Source: Persicaria tinctoria
Lineage: Eukaryota; Streptophyta; Magnoliopsida; Caryophyllales; Polygonaceae
Direction of reading: 5' to 3'
Assembly: GCA_037127255.1 (NCBI GenBank)
Contig: JBANSL010000012.1
Location: forward strand, 34,711,115-34,775,114
Length of the DNA: 64,000 nt
How positions within the stretch are numbered: position 1 is the first letter of the stretch; each line of letters begins with the position of its first letter. Position numbers and translations under genes: made by a program. The notes under the pieces are model-generated. The model saw only the letters and a program-made list of their open reading frames with translations. It made no database searches and was not told the origin of the DNA. Below are positions 12,180 to 24,441 of the stretch, in pieces.

Positions 12180-12807
12180 TATTTTAATTTTTTCTTGTTT
12201 AATTGGGGTCAATCGATTAGATATGACATTCCACAGTAGATCTAATATTGGTAAAAGTGATGGAGGAAGGTCTTAGTTCGAAGAGGAGCTTGGATGTTTT
12301 TGCTATTAATAATGTGGTGCAAAGTGATCCACCTTCCCTCTTTAATTCAGATCATCCTAGCATGAGTCTGCCTACGGTGTCGTTCAATGGAGAAAATTAT
12401 CTCGGTTGGAAGCGACAAGTCCAAATGGTGCTAGGAGCAAAATTGAAGCTCGGCTTCCTAGAAAGTACTTGTGAGAAGCCAAAACCTAGAGATTCTTGTC
12501 ATGAGAGGTGGATCCAATGTGACATTGTGACTACATGGTCATATGTTGGATATTGAGTTCCATGACGGCACCAAATTTGTCCAGTGCTTTCTTGTATACA
12601 AATGTTGCAAGGACAAAAGATAGCCGAGAGGCATGGTCAGTCAAACGCCCCTTTGATTTTTCAGTTGTGTCAAGAAATAGGACAGATTGCACAAGTAAAT
12701 GTTTCTATTGCGGCATATTGTTCTAAGATGAAACGTTGTTGGGATGAGCTTGATAATCTGTGTGGTATTCCTACTTGTTCATATGGAAAATTAGAAATGT
12801 GTTTGTA
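12180..12807 (+). pseudogene. copia gag fragment (separate element)
   Basis: The plus-strand frame from about 12248 contains the N-terminal gag signature FNGENYLGWKRQVQMVL. After a frameshift near 12555 it continues with ERHGQSNAPLIFQL and YCSKMKRCWDELDNL, the conserved gag core of one plant copia group. It stops abruptly at about 12807, where LTR-like sequence begins. One frameshift and the missing remainder make it non-functional. Confidence 0.82.
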
Positions 12808-12817
12808 ATTCTATAGA

Positions 12818-13138
12818 TGTTCTAGATTCCTCAGATTGGGAACCAAGAACAGGGTATACAATCAAGGAACAAACCAGAAACGCAAACCAAAGACCAGTCA
12901 CAAGATTTACGTGGTTCGGTTGGAGCCTACGTCCACGGACCCTCAACCGAACGGCTTGAGAGCACAAATCCACTAATCGGTAAGAAGGTTTACAGAACAG
13001 GTTGCCCTAATGATAGATTACATAGGTCTCATATTGTATAGTGGGCCCAAAGGCCTAATACCTAGTAACCTATATATATCATTGTCTAATGAATGAAACC
13101 CTCAAGGAGGACTTTACAATCAATCTCATGATCTTACA
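12818..13138 (+). repeat. copia LTR-like segment ending at a primer site
   Basis: It begins TGTTCTAG and ends in CTTACA. TGGTATCAC follows at 13139 and matches the usual tRNA-iMet primer site start (TGGTATCAG). The block at 12880-13015 (GATTTACGTGGTTCGG, AATCCACTAA) is related to the copia A LTR, so this is a cousin family. I see no matching 3' LTR downstream. Confidence 0.6.
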
Positions 13139-13439
13139 TGGTATCACAACCTAAGATCCTAAAACCCTAATTTTTCTTCCTCTTCCCTAACCCTAGCCGT
13201 CGGCCACCTTCTCCCCTAGCCGCCGCCGACCTCACCCCTCTCGGCCTTCTCCCTCTCTCGACCTCCCCTTGCCGCCAGCCTCCTCCTCTCTCGGCCTCCC
13301 CTTGCCACCGACCTCCTCTCTCCCTCTCGTCCCAATGGCCGCCGAAACAACCTCTACCAAGCCGCCCTTCCACTCCGCTCTCACGATCTCCAACATCAAA
13401 ACTGCATTCCCATCATCCTTGATCATGAATCTAGTTCCT

Positions 13440-15330
13440 ACACCATGTGGTCTCACCTCTTCACCGGGTCTATGACGCACGCTAGCTTATTGCAAGCAAC
13501 AATCATCGATTTCCCTGACCCAAATCCACCGCTCGACAAAGACTCCCAAGCTATAGGGCCAAGGGCACTAAAGCGCATGGCCATGCGCATACCTAGGGAA
13601 GATACTAGCGACGATAACGATGGTGAGAACATGCACTCGACGCATGCGAGAGACGATGAGGCCGAAGCTCCTACTTCGACATCGCACACACCCAAGCGAC
13701 AACGAGTGCACTCCACACTCTTAGTAGGACATACTTATCCTGAACCAATATTTCCAGTTTTCTTGATAGAGGGTTCTAGGAATAAAGAACGTCAAATCAT
13801 CTCATATCTACATATGGATGAGGATCCTAAGACCTTCACCGAGGCAATGAGTTCTCTAGATGTCGCATTTTGGAAAGAAGCAATCCAAGATGAGATGGAC
13901 TCTATTGTTGGCAACAATAGTTGGGAGTTGTCAAACCTTCCAACTGGTTGCAAACCTCTAGGTTGTAAATGGATGTTCAAAAGGAAAATGAAGGATGATG
14001 GGTCCGTTGAAAAATTTAAAGCCCGATTGGTAATCCAAGGTTTTAAACAAAGAGAATGAGTCGATTATTGCGACACCTATGCCCCCGTGGCTAGAATCAC
14101 CACTATAAGACTTTTAATTGCTTTAGCAATCATTCATGGTCTTGTCATCCATCAAATGGACGTAAAAACAGCCTTTCTCAATGGAGATTTGGATGAAGAG
14201 GTTTACATGAAGCAACCCGAAGGCTTCATAGTAAAAGGTCAAGAACACAAACTGTGTCGATTGATCAAGTCCCTCTATGGACTTAAACAAGCGCCAAAAC
14301 AATGGCATCAAAAGTTTGATGAAGTGATTTTAGGTGATGGCTTCAAAATCAATCAAGCATATAAGTGTGTATATAGTAAGTTTAATAATTCCGGTCAAGG
14401 AGTTATAATATGTCTATATGTAGATGACATGCTTATATTCGGTACAAACCAAATAGAAGTGGACAAAACTAAGAAGTTCTTGTCTACTAAGTTCTCCATA
14501 AAGGATCTAGGAGAAGCTGATGTGATCTTGGGAATTAAGATCAAGCGGAAAGAAAAGGGTTTAACCCAAACACAATCCCATTACATCGAAAAAGTGGTAA
14601 AACGTTTCCAATGTGATAAATTCACCCCGGTTAGTACACTTATGGATCCAAGTGAGAAACTTCGCCCTAACTTAGGAGAACCAATCTCACAACTTGAGTA
14701 TTCTCAAGTGATAGGATGTCTAATGTATGCCATGACAAGTACTTGCCCCGACATAGCATTTTCCGTGGGTAAGTTAAGTTGATATACAAGTCGACCAAGC
14801 TCAAGTCATTGGAAGGCCCTTAGAAGAGTACTTAGGTACTTGAAAGGGACAATAACCTATGGAATTGCATATGTGGGTTCTCCCTCCACTTTGGAAGGAT
14901 ACATCAATGCAAGTTGGATCACCAATATGGAAGATCACTCTTCAACGAGTGGTTGGGTATTCCTATTAGGTGGTGGTGCGATTTCTTAGGAATCTAAGAA
15001 GCAATTGTGCATAACCAACCTCAAAGATGGAGTCGGAGTTTGTTGCACTTGCCGCGGTCGGCAAGGAAGCGGAATGGCTTAGGAATCTCATACATGAGAT
15101 ACCTTTGTGGCCAAAACCAATATCCCCTAGTGCTATCTTTTGTGATAGCCAAAGTACTTTGGCAAAGGCCTATAGCCAAGTATATAACGGGAAGTCACGA
15201 CATCTAGGTGTGAGGCATAGTTCCATCCGAGAACTAATTACACATGGAGTCATATCGGTTGTCTTTGTGCGAACACACAACAATCTTGCCGATCACTTAA
15301 CCTAGAGTTTGGCAAAAGAGTTGGTGTACA
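13440..15330 (+). pseudogene. copia reverse transcriptase and RNase H, broken
   Basis: After a short gag start (13330-13500) the sequence jumps to pol: FWKEAIQDEMDSI, WMFKRKMKDDG, MDVKTAFLNGDL, the YVDD box (CLYVDDMLIF) and the RNase H block MESEFVALAAVGKEAEWL with CDSQSTLAKA. Protease and integrase are missing, so this is an internal deletion or a mosaic. Stops at 14057, about 14780 and about 14987, and a shift near 15027, interrupt it. Confidence 0.88.
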
Positions 15331-15890
15331 AAGCATCTCAACGGATGGGGTTAAAATCCTAAATGGACCTATGGCTTGGACGCCCAATTCCCCCTTACCG
15401 AAAGGTGTATGGTAGAATTCAATGTGGTAGGCCAAGGACATAGAGTTTTAGAGCAATCAACAACCCATCAAGGTAATTTGCTCTAGTCTACATGAAAAGA
15501 AAAGTTGAAACATATTTTCTTAATGAATTTTGGAAAATGCATTTTGTAGTTGCAAATTAGAAATTCAACTAAGCATATGTGGAAGTGGAAGGCTTCTTCC
15601 AAGAGAGTTCAAGGATGACTCGTCTCGAAGCATATGTGAAGGATAAGGGACATAAAACCTCAAAACGTCAAAGTTTAGTGTATATACATTATGTAACTCA
15701 TGTTGTAATTTTTATTACGTGTGCTTAGACAAGTTGATGTGGTTCAAGTCTTAGAACACCGCGATTCTTTAGTACATGATTGTAATTTTTACAAGATATA
15801 AATTCAAATCCAATGGATATTTATGTCTATACGTACAAAGAGTTTGTAAAATGTTCAAGGATTTATGACATTGCTCAAACGGGGGAGGAG

Positions 15891-16640
15891 TGTTGGTGAT
15901 TTGTGAAAAGTCATCAATCCATTTGTCTGAAATCATAAATGTTAAGTGTGAGGATTACTAAGAGTATTACTCGGGCTTAGGGTGTGCGGGAGGCACGGCC
16001 CATGTGATCGGCCCTAAGTAATTCTAAGATTTTAAGGGGAAAGGAAATCATGAGGAAAGACCCATGCGATGATATCAACATTGACAAAGTCGGTCTTGAG
16101 CTTGTTCGGATGCTTTCCATAAAAGTAAGCAATAGGGATATGCTCGGTATTCGATCTAATATGGTTATGATCAAGTTTTGTTCACTTATAGTGAGTTAAA
16201 TCACCGCCTCATGATTTGTAAAGGAAGATATTAAGCTCTAAAAGCCTTGGTGCAAAATTTGAGAGTTACCCAAGCTTCGGAACTCCAAAAATGATATAGC
16301 TCTATTTTTGAGCTTGATTAGGGTTTTAGCTTCATTGAAGCTTTAGCTTAGTCATTTTAGTTGCATGGTAACTACACCCAACTTCGTATAAATGCCATGC
16401 ACATTTTATATTTTGAGTGACCTAGCTTCACCATCCTAGCTCCATCATGCTAGCTTGTCCTTAATTGAGTTGGTTCTTATTGGGCTTTTATTGGGCCTTT
16501 ATTGGTGCAGTGGTTGGGGGTAGTTTTTGGGGGGTAACCGCTCAACCACGATAACTACCCATAACCACCAATAACTACCAATAACTACTCAACCACTCAA
16601 AAACTTCCACCCCATTTTGCCTATGGAGGGTGATACGTTT
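15891..16640 (+). repeat. copia 3' LTR
   Basis: A polypurine tract (AAACGGGGGAGGAG, 15878-15890) directly precedes TGTTGGTGATTTG, the expected start of a 3' LTR. The right limit near 16640 is estimated. It differs from the LTR-like block at 12818-13138, so the reverse-transcriptase half and the upstream half come from different families. Confidence 0.65.
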
Positions 16641-16647
16641 ACACCTA

Positions 16648-16976
16648 GGGTCCGTTTGACAATGCGAGTCGCTTTTCGAAGCTTTTAGTTTTAATATTTT
16701 ATAGTTCTAAATAAGTTAAATATAAGATTTTAATTTAATTAGCTTTTGAAATCGGATTTTCAACAGCTACTCACCCCAAACTTTTTAGAATTTTATTCAT
16801 TTTTTTCTATCTGATCAGCTAGTTTGCATCAGCTACTCTATCAGCTGGGTTTACCAAACACCTTACTAGTTTATGAAAACTCTAATTCAACATATATTTA
16901 ACACACTTAATTCATCCGCTTCAGCTACCCTATCAGCTTCAGCTACATCATCAGCTATGTTTTACCAAACTAACCC
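16648..16976. mobile_element. Tourist/Harbinger-like MITE (TSD CTA)
   Basis: The 329-bp element starts GGGTCCGTTTG and ends CAAACTAACCC, which gives imperfect inverted ends. CTA flanks both sides (16645-16647, 16977-16979), a 3-bp duplication as in PIF/Harbinger elements. The interior repeats TATCAGCT/TCAGCTAC several times. Confidence 0.75.
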
Positions 16977-17039
16977 CTAGTGTAAAATTTAAGTTTTACA
17001 CCACAGATAAAAATTTGACATGTGTCATCTTTTTTGGGC

Positions 17040-17654
17040 TTTTTCTTTAGGCTCCGTATTTGGCTCTTCTTTCCAGATTTTTTAATACTACAGTATTCCT
17101 TACTCCTGCACAGTTACAATTTACAACATTGAAATGGAAAAAACCTCCGAAAGGAAGCTACAAACTAAACTTTGATGGTGCTTTTTCTTATTCTGGAAAA
17201 GCCTCTTATGGATACATAATCAGGAATAATAATGGTGTGCCGATCCATATGGCTTCTGGCCCTTCCCCCATTAACTCGGTTGTAGGTGCCGAAGGCTACG
17301 CGATGTGGTGGGGCCTTAACATGGCACTGGAAATGCAACTTCAACATATCATAGTCGAAGGTGATAACCTCACCATCATAAATTGCCTCAAAGGCATTTG
17401 GTCCCCTCCAGGAGAAATTGAAATGATCGTCTCTGACGCTCTTTTCTCCTTGAGCTGTTTCAGCTCCTCCCAGGTCTGTCATACATACCGTGAAGCTAAC
17501 CAAGTTGCGGATCTTCTATCGCACTTTAGCTTAGCTTTTTCCGGTTCCTCGCATGACGATATAGAACTTCGTTCTATCATCCTTAGGGATGCGCTTGACA
17601 AGTGACAATTCTAGGATTGGACTTGTCAAATTCTTTTCGGTTCAAAAAAAAAAA
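17040..17654 (+). pseudogene. 5'-truncated L1-type LINE: RNase H domain and poly(A)
   Basis: An open frame (17060-17605) encodes only the C-terminal RNase H-like domain: YKLNFDGAFS, AEGYAMWWGL, IIVEGDNLTIINCL and YREANQVADLLS. It ends in a stop, a short 3' UTR and an A11 run at 17644-17654. The frame is intact, but it is a 5'-truncated retrocopy with no start of its own. Confidence 0.85.
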
Positions 17655-18389
17655 CATGGACTTCATTTAGCCTTGGGATATGAAATGAGAAGAGAGAGAG
17701 CGAGCCTTAAACTCCATAAGAACCCTAGACATCACCAAAACCCATGTTCCACCGCCGCCCGATACCAACGAGCCCCACCCCAACCAAGAAGCCAGATGAA
17801 GCCTCAACATACCCAAAATTGCAAGAAAGCCGCTACCTCAAGCCCTCCCAACCCAATCCTCATCTGGTTTGAAATCTGATCTCGAAACCTACAAAAATGG
17901 GAAAACAAATCTACCAAAAATGAAATTGCTACCCTCAATCAACCTTTCCATGATTCAGAAGTGCCCAAATCCAATTTTTGGGGCATGAAGAACTCTAATC
18001 GTATCTAAAAGAGTTTGAATTGATGCCCCATCTGTGTTGATTAATTCCTTCCCTATCCTCTAACTCGAGACCACCTTCAATTGAATTTCTTGTGGTGACA
18101 CCTGCGATTGAGAATAAAAATAGAGATATCCTGGATTTCTTTGATCGGAAGAAAGTGGATCCTATTATACTGCAATTGGGACTACAAAATAAAGATATCA
18201 CTGGATTTGATTTCTCGCCATCTCCCCTTTTTCTGCGCTTGCAAATCTGCCAATTCATCAGACCTTGAAGAACACATGAACAAGGCACGACCTTGAAAGT
18301 TTGAAGTATATATGCGGAGATGCCTATAAATTTATCCGAGTATTTAATTCAATTCAATATGTAGAGATTAGTTATATAGCCATTGTTGA
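17655..18389. other. no recognisable feature
   Basis: The stretch has mixed composition, with a GAGAGAGAGAG run at 17690 and a proline-rich potential reading of the plus strand at 17700-17870. No start, splice structure or domain supports a gene. It may be old transposon. Confidence 0.5.
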
Positions 18390-18777
18390 AGGTGGTTATG
18401 GATGTAGAAGATGCAACAACTACCCAGTAAATCCCGCAATTAAGCAGGGTCTGGGGGGTCCGGATGTACGCACTCTTTCCCCGAATACATCGAGAGAGTG
18501 TTTCCGATAGACCCAAAATAGTAGACATATCAATCCCATCAAAGCACGCTAAACAGTAGACAAAGAGGCACGAAGAAGCAAAGAGGGAGGCGGAATAAAA
18601 GCAACCACAATAGAACAAAACCCCCAGCCTAGTACTACTACACATCCGAAGCCCGAATAGCCCTCCTCCAACGGTCTCTGTCCAAAGTCAATTCTTCCGA
18701 TAAATTGGGCAGATTAAGATCCTGCCTAAAAACCTCCATCCAACTCTTTTTCGGTCTACCTCTATGTAGAAGATGAA
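18390..18777 (-). pseudogene. RTE-type LINE 3' end, interrupted by the solo LTR
   Basis: On the minus strand, 18776-18644 reads GRPKKSWMEVFRQDL, then LDRDRWRRAIRASD and a stop. This is the conserved C-terminal tail of plant RTE-type LINEs. The 3' UTR follows, with the typical GTTTCCGATAGACCC-type and AACAACYACCCAGTAAAT blocks (plus-strand view 18410-18510). The right side is cut by the solo LTR, so upstream RTE sequence may continue at 32503. Confidence 0.75.
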
Positions 18778-18984
18778 GAGACTGAAATACCCCAAATTAA
18801 TTTTGGGATATTTCTTTAAATAATATTATACTATACTATGTGAAATTGGGAAACCAATAAATTCACATAAGATATATAATATAAATTAGAATAATTATAT
18901 TATTCTAATTTTATCGTCTAACCATTCTTACTATTTAATTTATTTAATCTATAAAGTTAAATTAAATAATATTTTCATTCCGCT

Positions 18985-18989
18985 AATAT

Positions 18990-19069
<80 letters not shown>
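18985..19069. repeat. (TA)n microsatellite
   Basis: About 40 TA units, one interruption, inside the left part of the solo LTR. Confidence 0.95.
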
Positions 19070-19071
<2 letters not shown>

Positions 19072-19689
19072 TCCGTATATATGTATAATATATAGTCAAA
19101 TACTTATTTTATTTTCTACAAGAGAAACCCAATAGAAAATGCCTATTATTTAGCCCAAATTAAGGCCCACTTATTATTTTTACCTTAGTAAAAATAAAAG
19201 AGGGGACCTTTTACCTTTCTCTACGTCCCTTAGCACGTATCTTCTGTCAGATAAACTCACAGGGGATCATCCCCAATCTCATCCAACTTCCGTGATCTCC
19301 TCACCCCAACCTGATCGAGCTCTTCATCTCTATCCCCTATGCAGTTCAACCCTATATATATATAGAGGGAGGACCCTCGTTAGTTTTCATCAATTCAAAG
19401 CAAGAACTCCTCTCCTCTCCTCTCATAATCCTCCTGTGAAGAGCGTTCCGTAGTCCAGCACCGCTGGCGACCGGAGTCCGAGCCGACCACAGCCAGCCAT
19501 CGCCTACACCTATTGCACCCACTACAGTCGGAGCCTCGCCGGAAGCGCGCGCCCGTGAACCGCCCCCTGACCAGGGCCGGCCATGGGGGAGGGCAAAGTG
19601 GGAGACCGCCCTGGGCCTCCGATTTTACGGGGCCTCATTTTTTACTAATTTTAGTATATATAATAAAATATTTTTAAAATTAACACAAG

Positions 19690-19765
19690 TGTCTGTTGGC
19701 GTGGTGGTTGTTGAATTGCTACGGGACATGCATGTTTTCTTAAAGTCACGGGTTCGAATCCCAGA
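19690..19765 (+). ncRNA. tRNA-like pol III promoter boxes (SINE-like)
   Basis: TGGCGTGGTGG at 19697 fits an A box and GGTTCGAATCC at 19751 fits a B box, 54 bp apart as in tRNA-derived SINEs. No cloverleaf tRNA can be folded, so this is a SINE head or relic. No target duplication was seen. Confidence 0.5.
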
Positions 19766-19989
19766 TTTAGCACAACTCTTAACATTCTAACCTTTTTTTC
19801 TATTGGTTAGGTTGCCCCACCCCACCTACTTCTCTTCATTTATGTAACTAATTTTGTGGCCTCAATAAATTTCATAAAGTCATAGAGTATCAAATTATTA
19901 ATTCAAATTTAAATAGATTCATATGGCCGGTCATAGCTATATTTATATTAATTGAATTGAATGAAATCATATGTTTCAAGGAGTTTTAG

Positions 19990-21089
<1,100 letters not shown>

Positions 21090-22083
21090 AGATATATATA
21101 TATATAGGGTAGGGTTCAAGTGAGAGAGAGAAGGAAAGAAGTGTTTTGATTGGTTAAACTAAAAGGTTGCTCACGTGCTTTCATTTATCCCTAATATTAT
21201 CTTTCTTCCTTGTCAATTCTATCGTCGTTTCAGAGCAACCGAAGGAGGTCGGCGTTTACTGTTCAACAAGGCTAATGAACCGGCGACGATGGGAGAGAGA
21301 GAGAGGAGTAGAAGCGCTATCAGATGACACAGCGGAGGCGACGCGCAGAGGGCAAGCGGAGGAACACGAGGCGGTGGAATTGGTGGTGATCTACGGCGTA
21401 TACTGCTCCCATCCTCCCTGTCCCGATCTCCGCTCCAATCCTCCCGAAGTATACCACCAGTCGTTCGATTCGGCCTTCCTCCTCCTCTCGCCTTCAATTC
21501 GGCCTTTTGTGATTCGCGCCAAGCCGGAGGAATTCATTCTAGTTGTTTGTTCATCTCGGAATTGATGCGGGCAGGAATTTTCTGAATTATGATGCAGAGG
21601 AGTCTTCAAGCTCATATAGTTCTCTTTTATGGAACTTGCAGATGATGTGTATGACATTCATGATGCATTAGGCGAGATTGCCCTATGCGTTTGCTCTTTT
21701 TGTGGAAGGCTGTTGATTATTGGATTGAATGTGGTGAATTGATGGATTTTTTGAACTGTTGGTTATCCATCTGAAGGCTCAAAGCATTGCTGAGCAGTTG
21801 CAAACATGGGAATTTTGATGGATCCAATGATGATATAAATGGAATAATATAAATGGAATAACCACCTGTTTCATTTCACAAGCAATGTTCTATTTCGCTA
21901 GACAAATCGGTTAGTAACACTGTAATCAATTCTATACACAATGAAAGAGTTAAGCATTTTAATAATTCACTTTTAATAATTGAGTCGTTGCTAAATGTAC
22001 AAAATGTCACCTATGAAACTGCATAAAGTAAATGTAAAGTAGACAATATTAGACATGCATTATTTCTGGAAAAAAAAAATCTA

Positions 22084-22680
22084 GGTTCAGTGACTTATTA
22101 GAGGTTGGTTCAGTGACTAAATAGAGGTTGGTTCGGTGACTAAATATAGGTTGGTTCAGTGAGTAAATAGGTTGGTTCAGTAACTTAATAGAGGTTGGTT
22201 CAGTGACTAAATAGAGGTTGGTTCGGTGACTAAATAGAGGTTGGTTCGGTGACTTAATAGAGGTTGGTTCAGTGACTAAATAGAGGTTGGTTCAGTGAGT
22301 AAATAGGTTGGTTCAGTGACTAAATAGCTAGAGGTGGGTTCAGTGAGTAAATAGGTTGGTTTAGTGACTAAATAGAGGTTGGTTCGGTGACTAAATAGAG
22401 GTTGGTTCAGTGACTTAATAGGGGTTGGTTCAGTGAGTAAATAGATGTTGGTTCGGTGACTAAATAGAGGTTGGTTCAGTGACTAAATAGGGGTTAGTTT
22501 AGTGAGTAAATAGATGTTGGTTCGGTGACTAAATAGAGGTTGGTTTAGTGACTAAATGGATGTTGGTTCAGTCACTAGGTGTGGTTCACTGGATTTGGTT
22601 CACTGGGTGTGGTTCACTGAATTTGGTTCACTGGGTGTGGTTCACTAGGTTTGGTTCACTGGTGTGGTTCATAAAATAAA
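22084..22680. repeat. 23-bp minisatellite, core GGTTGGTTCAGTGAC
   Basis: About 20 units of 21-24 bp have core GGTTGGTTCAGTGAC plus TAAATAGA. They grade at 22570-22680 into GGTTCACTGGGTGT units. The same array type recurs at 49650 and 50470. Confidence 0.92.
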
Positions 22681-22689
22681 TTCTAATGA

Positions 22690-23560
22690 TTCAAGAAATA
22701 AAGAGTAGTGGTTCATCAAATAAATAGTCTTGGTTCATGAAATAAATAGTATTTTAAAAACAAATAAATAAAGAGTAGTGGATCATTTTATTTTAAAAAG
22801 AAAGAAATAAATAAAGAGTAGTGGTTCATCAAATAAAGAGTAGTGGATCATTTTATTTTAAAAACAAAAAAATAAATAATTATTAAATATCAAAAGAAAA
22901 TAAAAGAACAATGGAAATTTTACAATTATAAAATAGGAGTGGTTCATGAATTAAATAGTAGTGGTTCATAAAATAAAAAGTAGTGGTTCATCAAATAAAT
23001 AGTATTGATGAACCACTTCTTCATAACTTCTCTATAGCTTAATGAACCACTTCTTGATAACTTGATAAACCACTTCTTATAGGCCCATGAACCACTTCTT
23101 TATAGCTTGATGAACCACTTCTCAATAGCTTCATGAACCACTTCTTTATATGAAATATGTTAATTATTATAAGAATATAAATTCTAGTGGTTCGTCAAAT
23201 AGAGAGTGGTGGTTCATCAAATAAAGAGTAGTGGTTCATCAAATAAAGAGTAGTGGTTCATAAACCATTTTATTTTAAATATAATTAATTAATTAATTAA
23301 AAATAAACATTAAAAGAAAATAAAAGAAGAATGAAAATTTTATAATTATTAAATAGTAGTGGTTCATCAAATAAAGAGTAGTGGTTCATCAAATAAATAG
23401 TATTGGTTCATGAACCATTTTATTTTAAATAAAATTAATTAATTAATTAAAAATAAACATTAAAAGAAAATAAAAGAAGAATGAAAATTTTATAATTATT
23501 AAATAGTAGTGGTTCATGAAATAAATTCTAGTGGTTAATCAAATAAAGAGTAGTGGCTCA
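22690..23560. repeat. minisatellite, core GTGGTTCATCAAATAAA
   Basis: Dispersed to tandem units of AGTAGTGGTTCATCAAATAA alternate with AT-rich filler. At 23000-23150 the orientation switches to TGAACCACTTCTT, forming an inverted arrangement. A 160-bp block (23255-23345) repeats at 23415-23505. Confidence 0.85.
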
Positions 23561-23797
23561 TGAATTATTTTATTTTAATATAAATATATATAAATATATT
23601 TATTATCATTTTTATTTTAATATTTATTTTTATTTTTATTTTAATATTAATTATTATTTTTTAGGGCGAAATATATATTAATATATTAATTAATGTGTAA
23701 TTAACATATTTAAGTGAAAACATATTAATTATAAGTAAAGTGGTGGCTTTAACTCAAAAAGTACTAGTTTTAATTGATGCCTTAAATGAACAAGAAA

Positions 23798-23862
23798 TAT
23801 TGGGTGGTGCAATGGTTAAAGTGTTGTGGGATGTGTAATGAGGCCCAGGTTCGAACCCCCTA
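23798..23862 (+). ncRNA. tRNA-like A and B boxes inside element A1
   Basis: TGGGTGGTGCAATGG (23801) and GGTTCGAACCC (23849) are good A and B box matches 48 bp apart. It reads as a tRNA-derived SINE relic captured in the element, not a tRNA gene. Confidence 0.5.
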
Positions 23863-24069
23863 CGCAACGCGGGAGGTTCAGCTTTTTCTGATGCTATGTG
23901 CAGCGCGTCCACCACACGCGCGGAGAGGGAAGGGTGTGCGAGTGGGCCTCGCATTTCCGAATTGGGCAGGTGCGGGCAGCGGTTTTTTTGCCCGGATTTT
24001 TTAAATGACGTGGACCAATCAAATTACTTCTTTCCTTCTCACTTTTGGTGACCTTTGCACCTGAACCCA

Positions 24070-24441
<372 letters not shown>

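Noticed and set aside
17165..17503. Minus-strand frame of 112 codons
   Set aside because: It is the antisense of the LINE RNase H domain.
22084..23560. CRISPR-like regular repeats
   Set aside because: Units are contiguous minisatellite without unique spacers, and the genome is plant nuclear.
23798..23862. Functional tRNA gene
   Set aside because: A and B boxes are present, but no cloverleaf arms can be paired.
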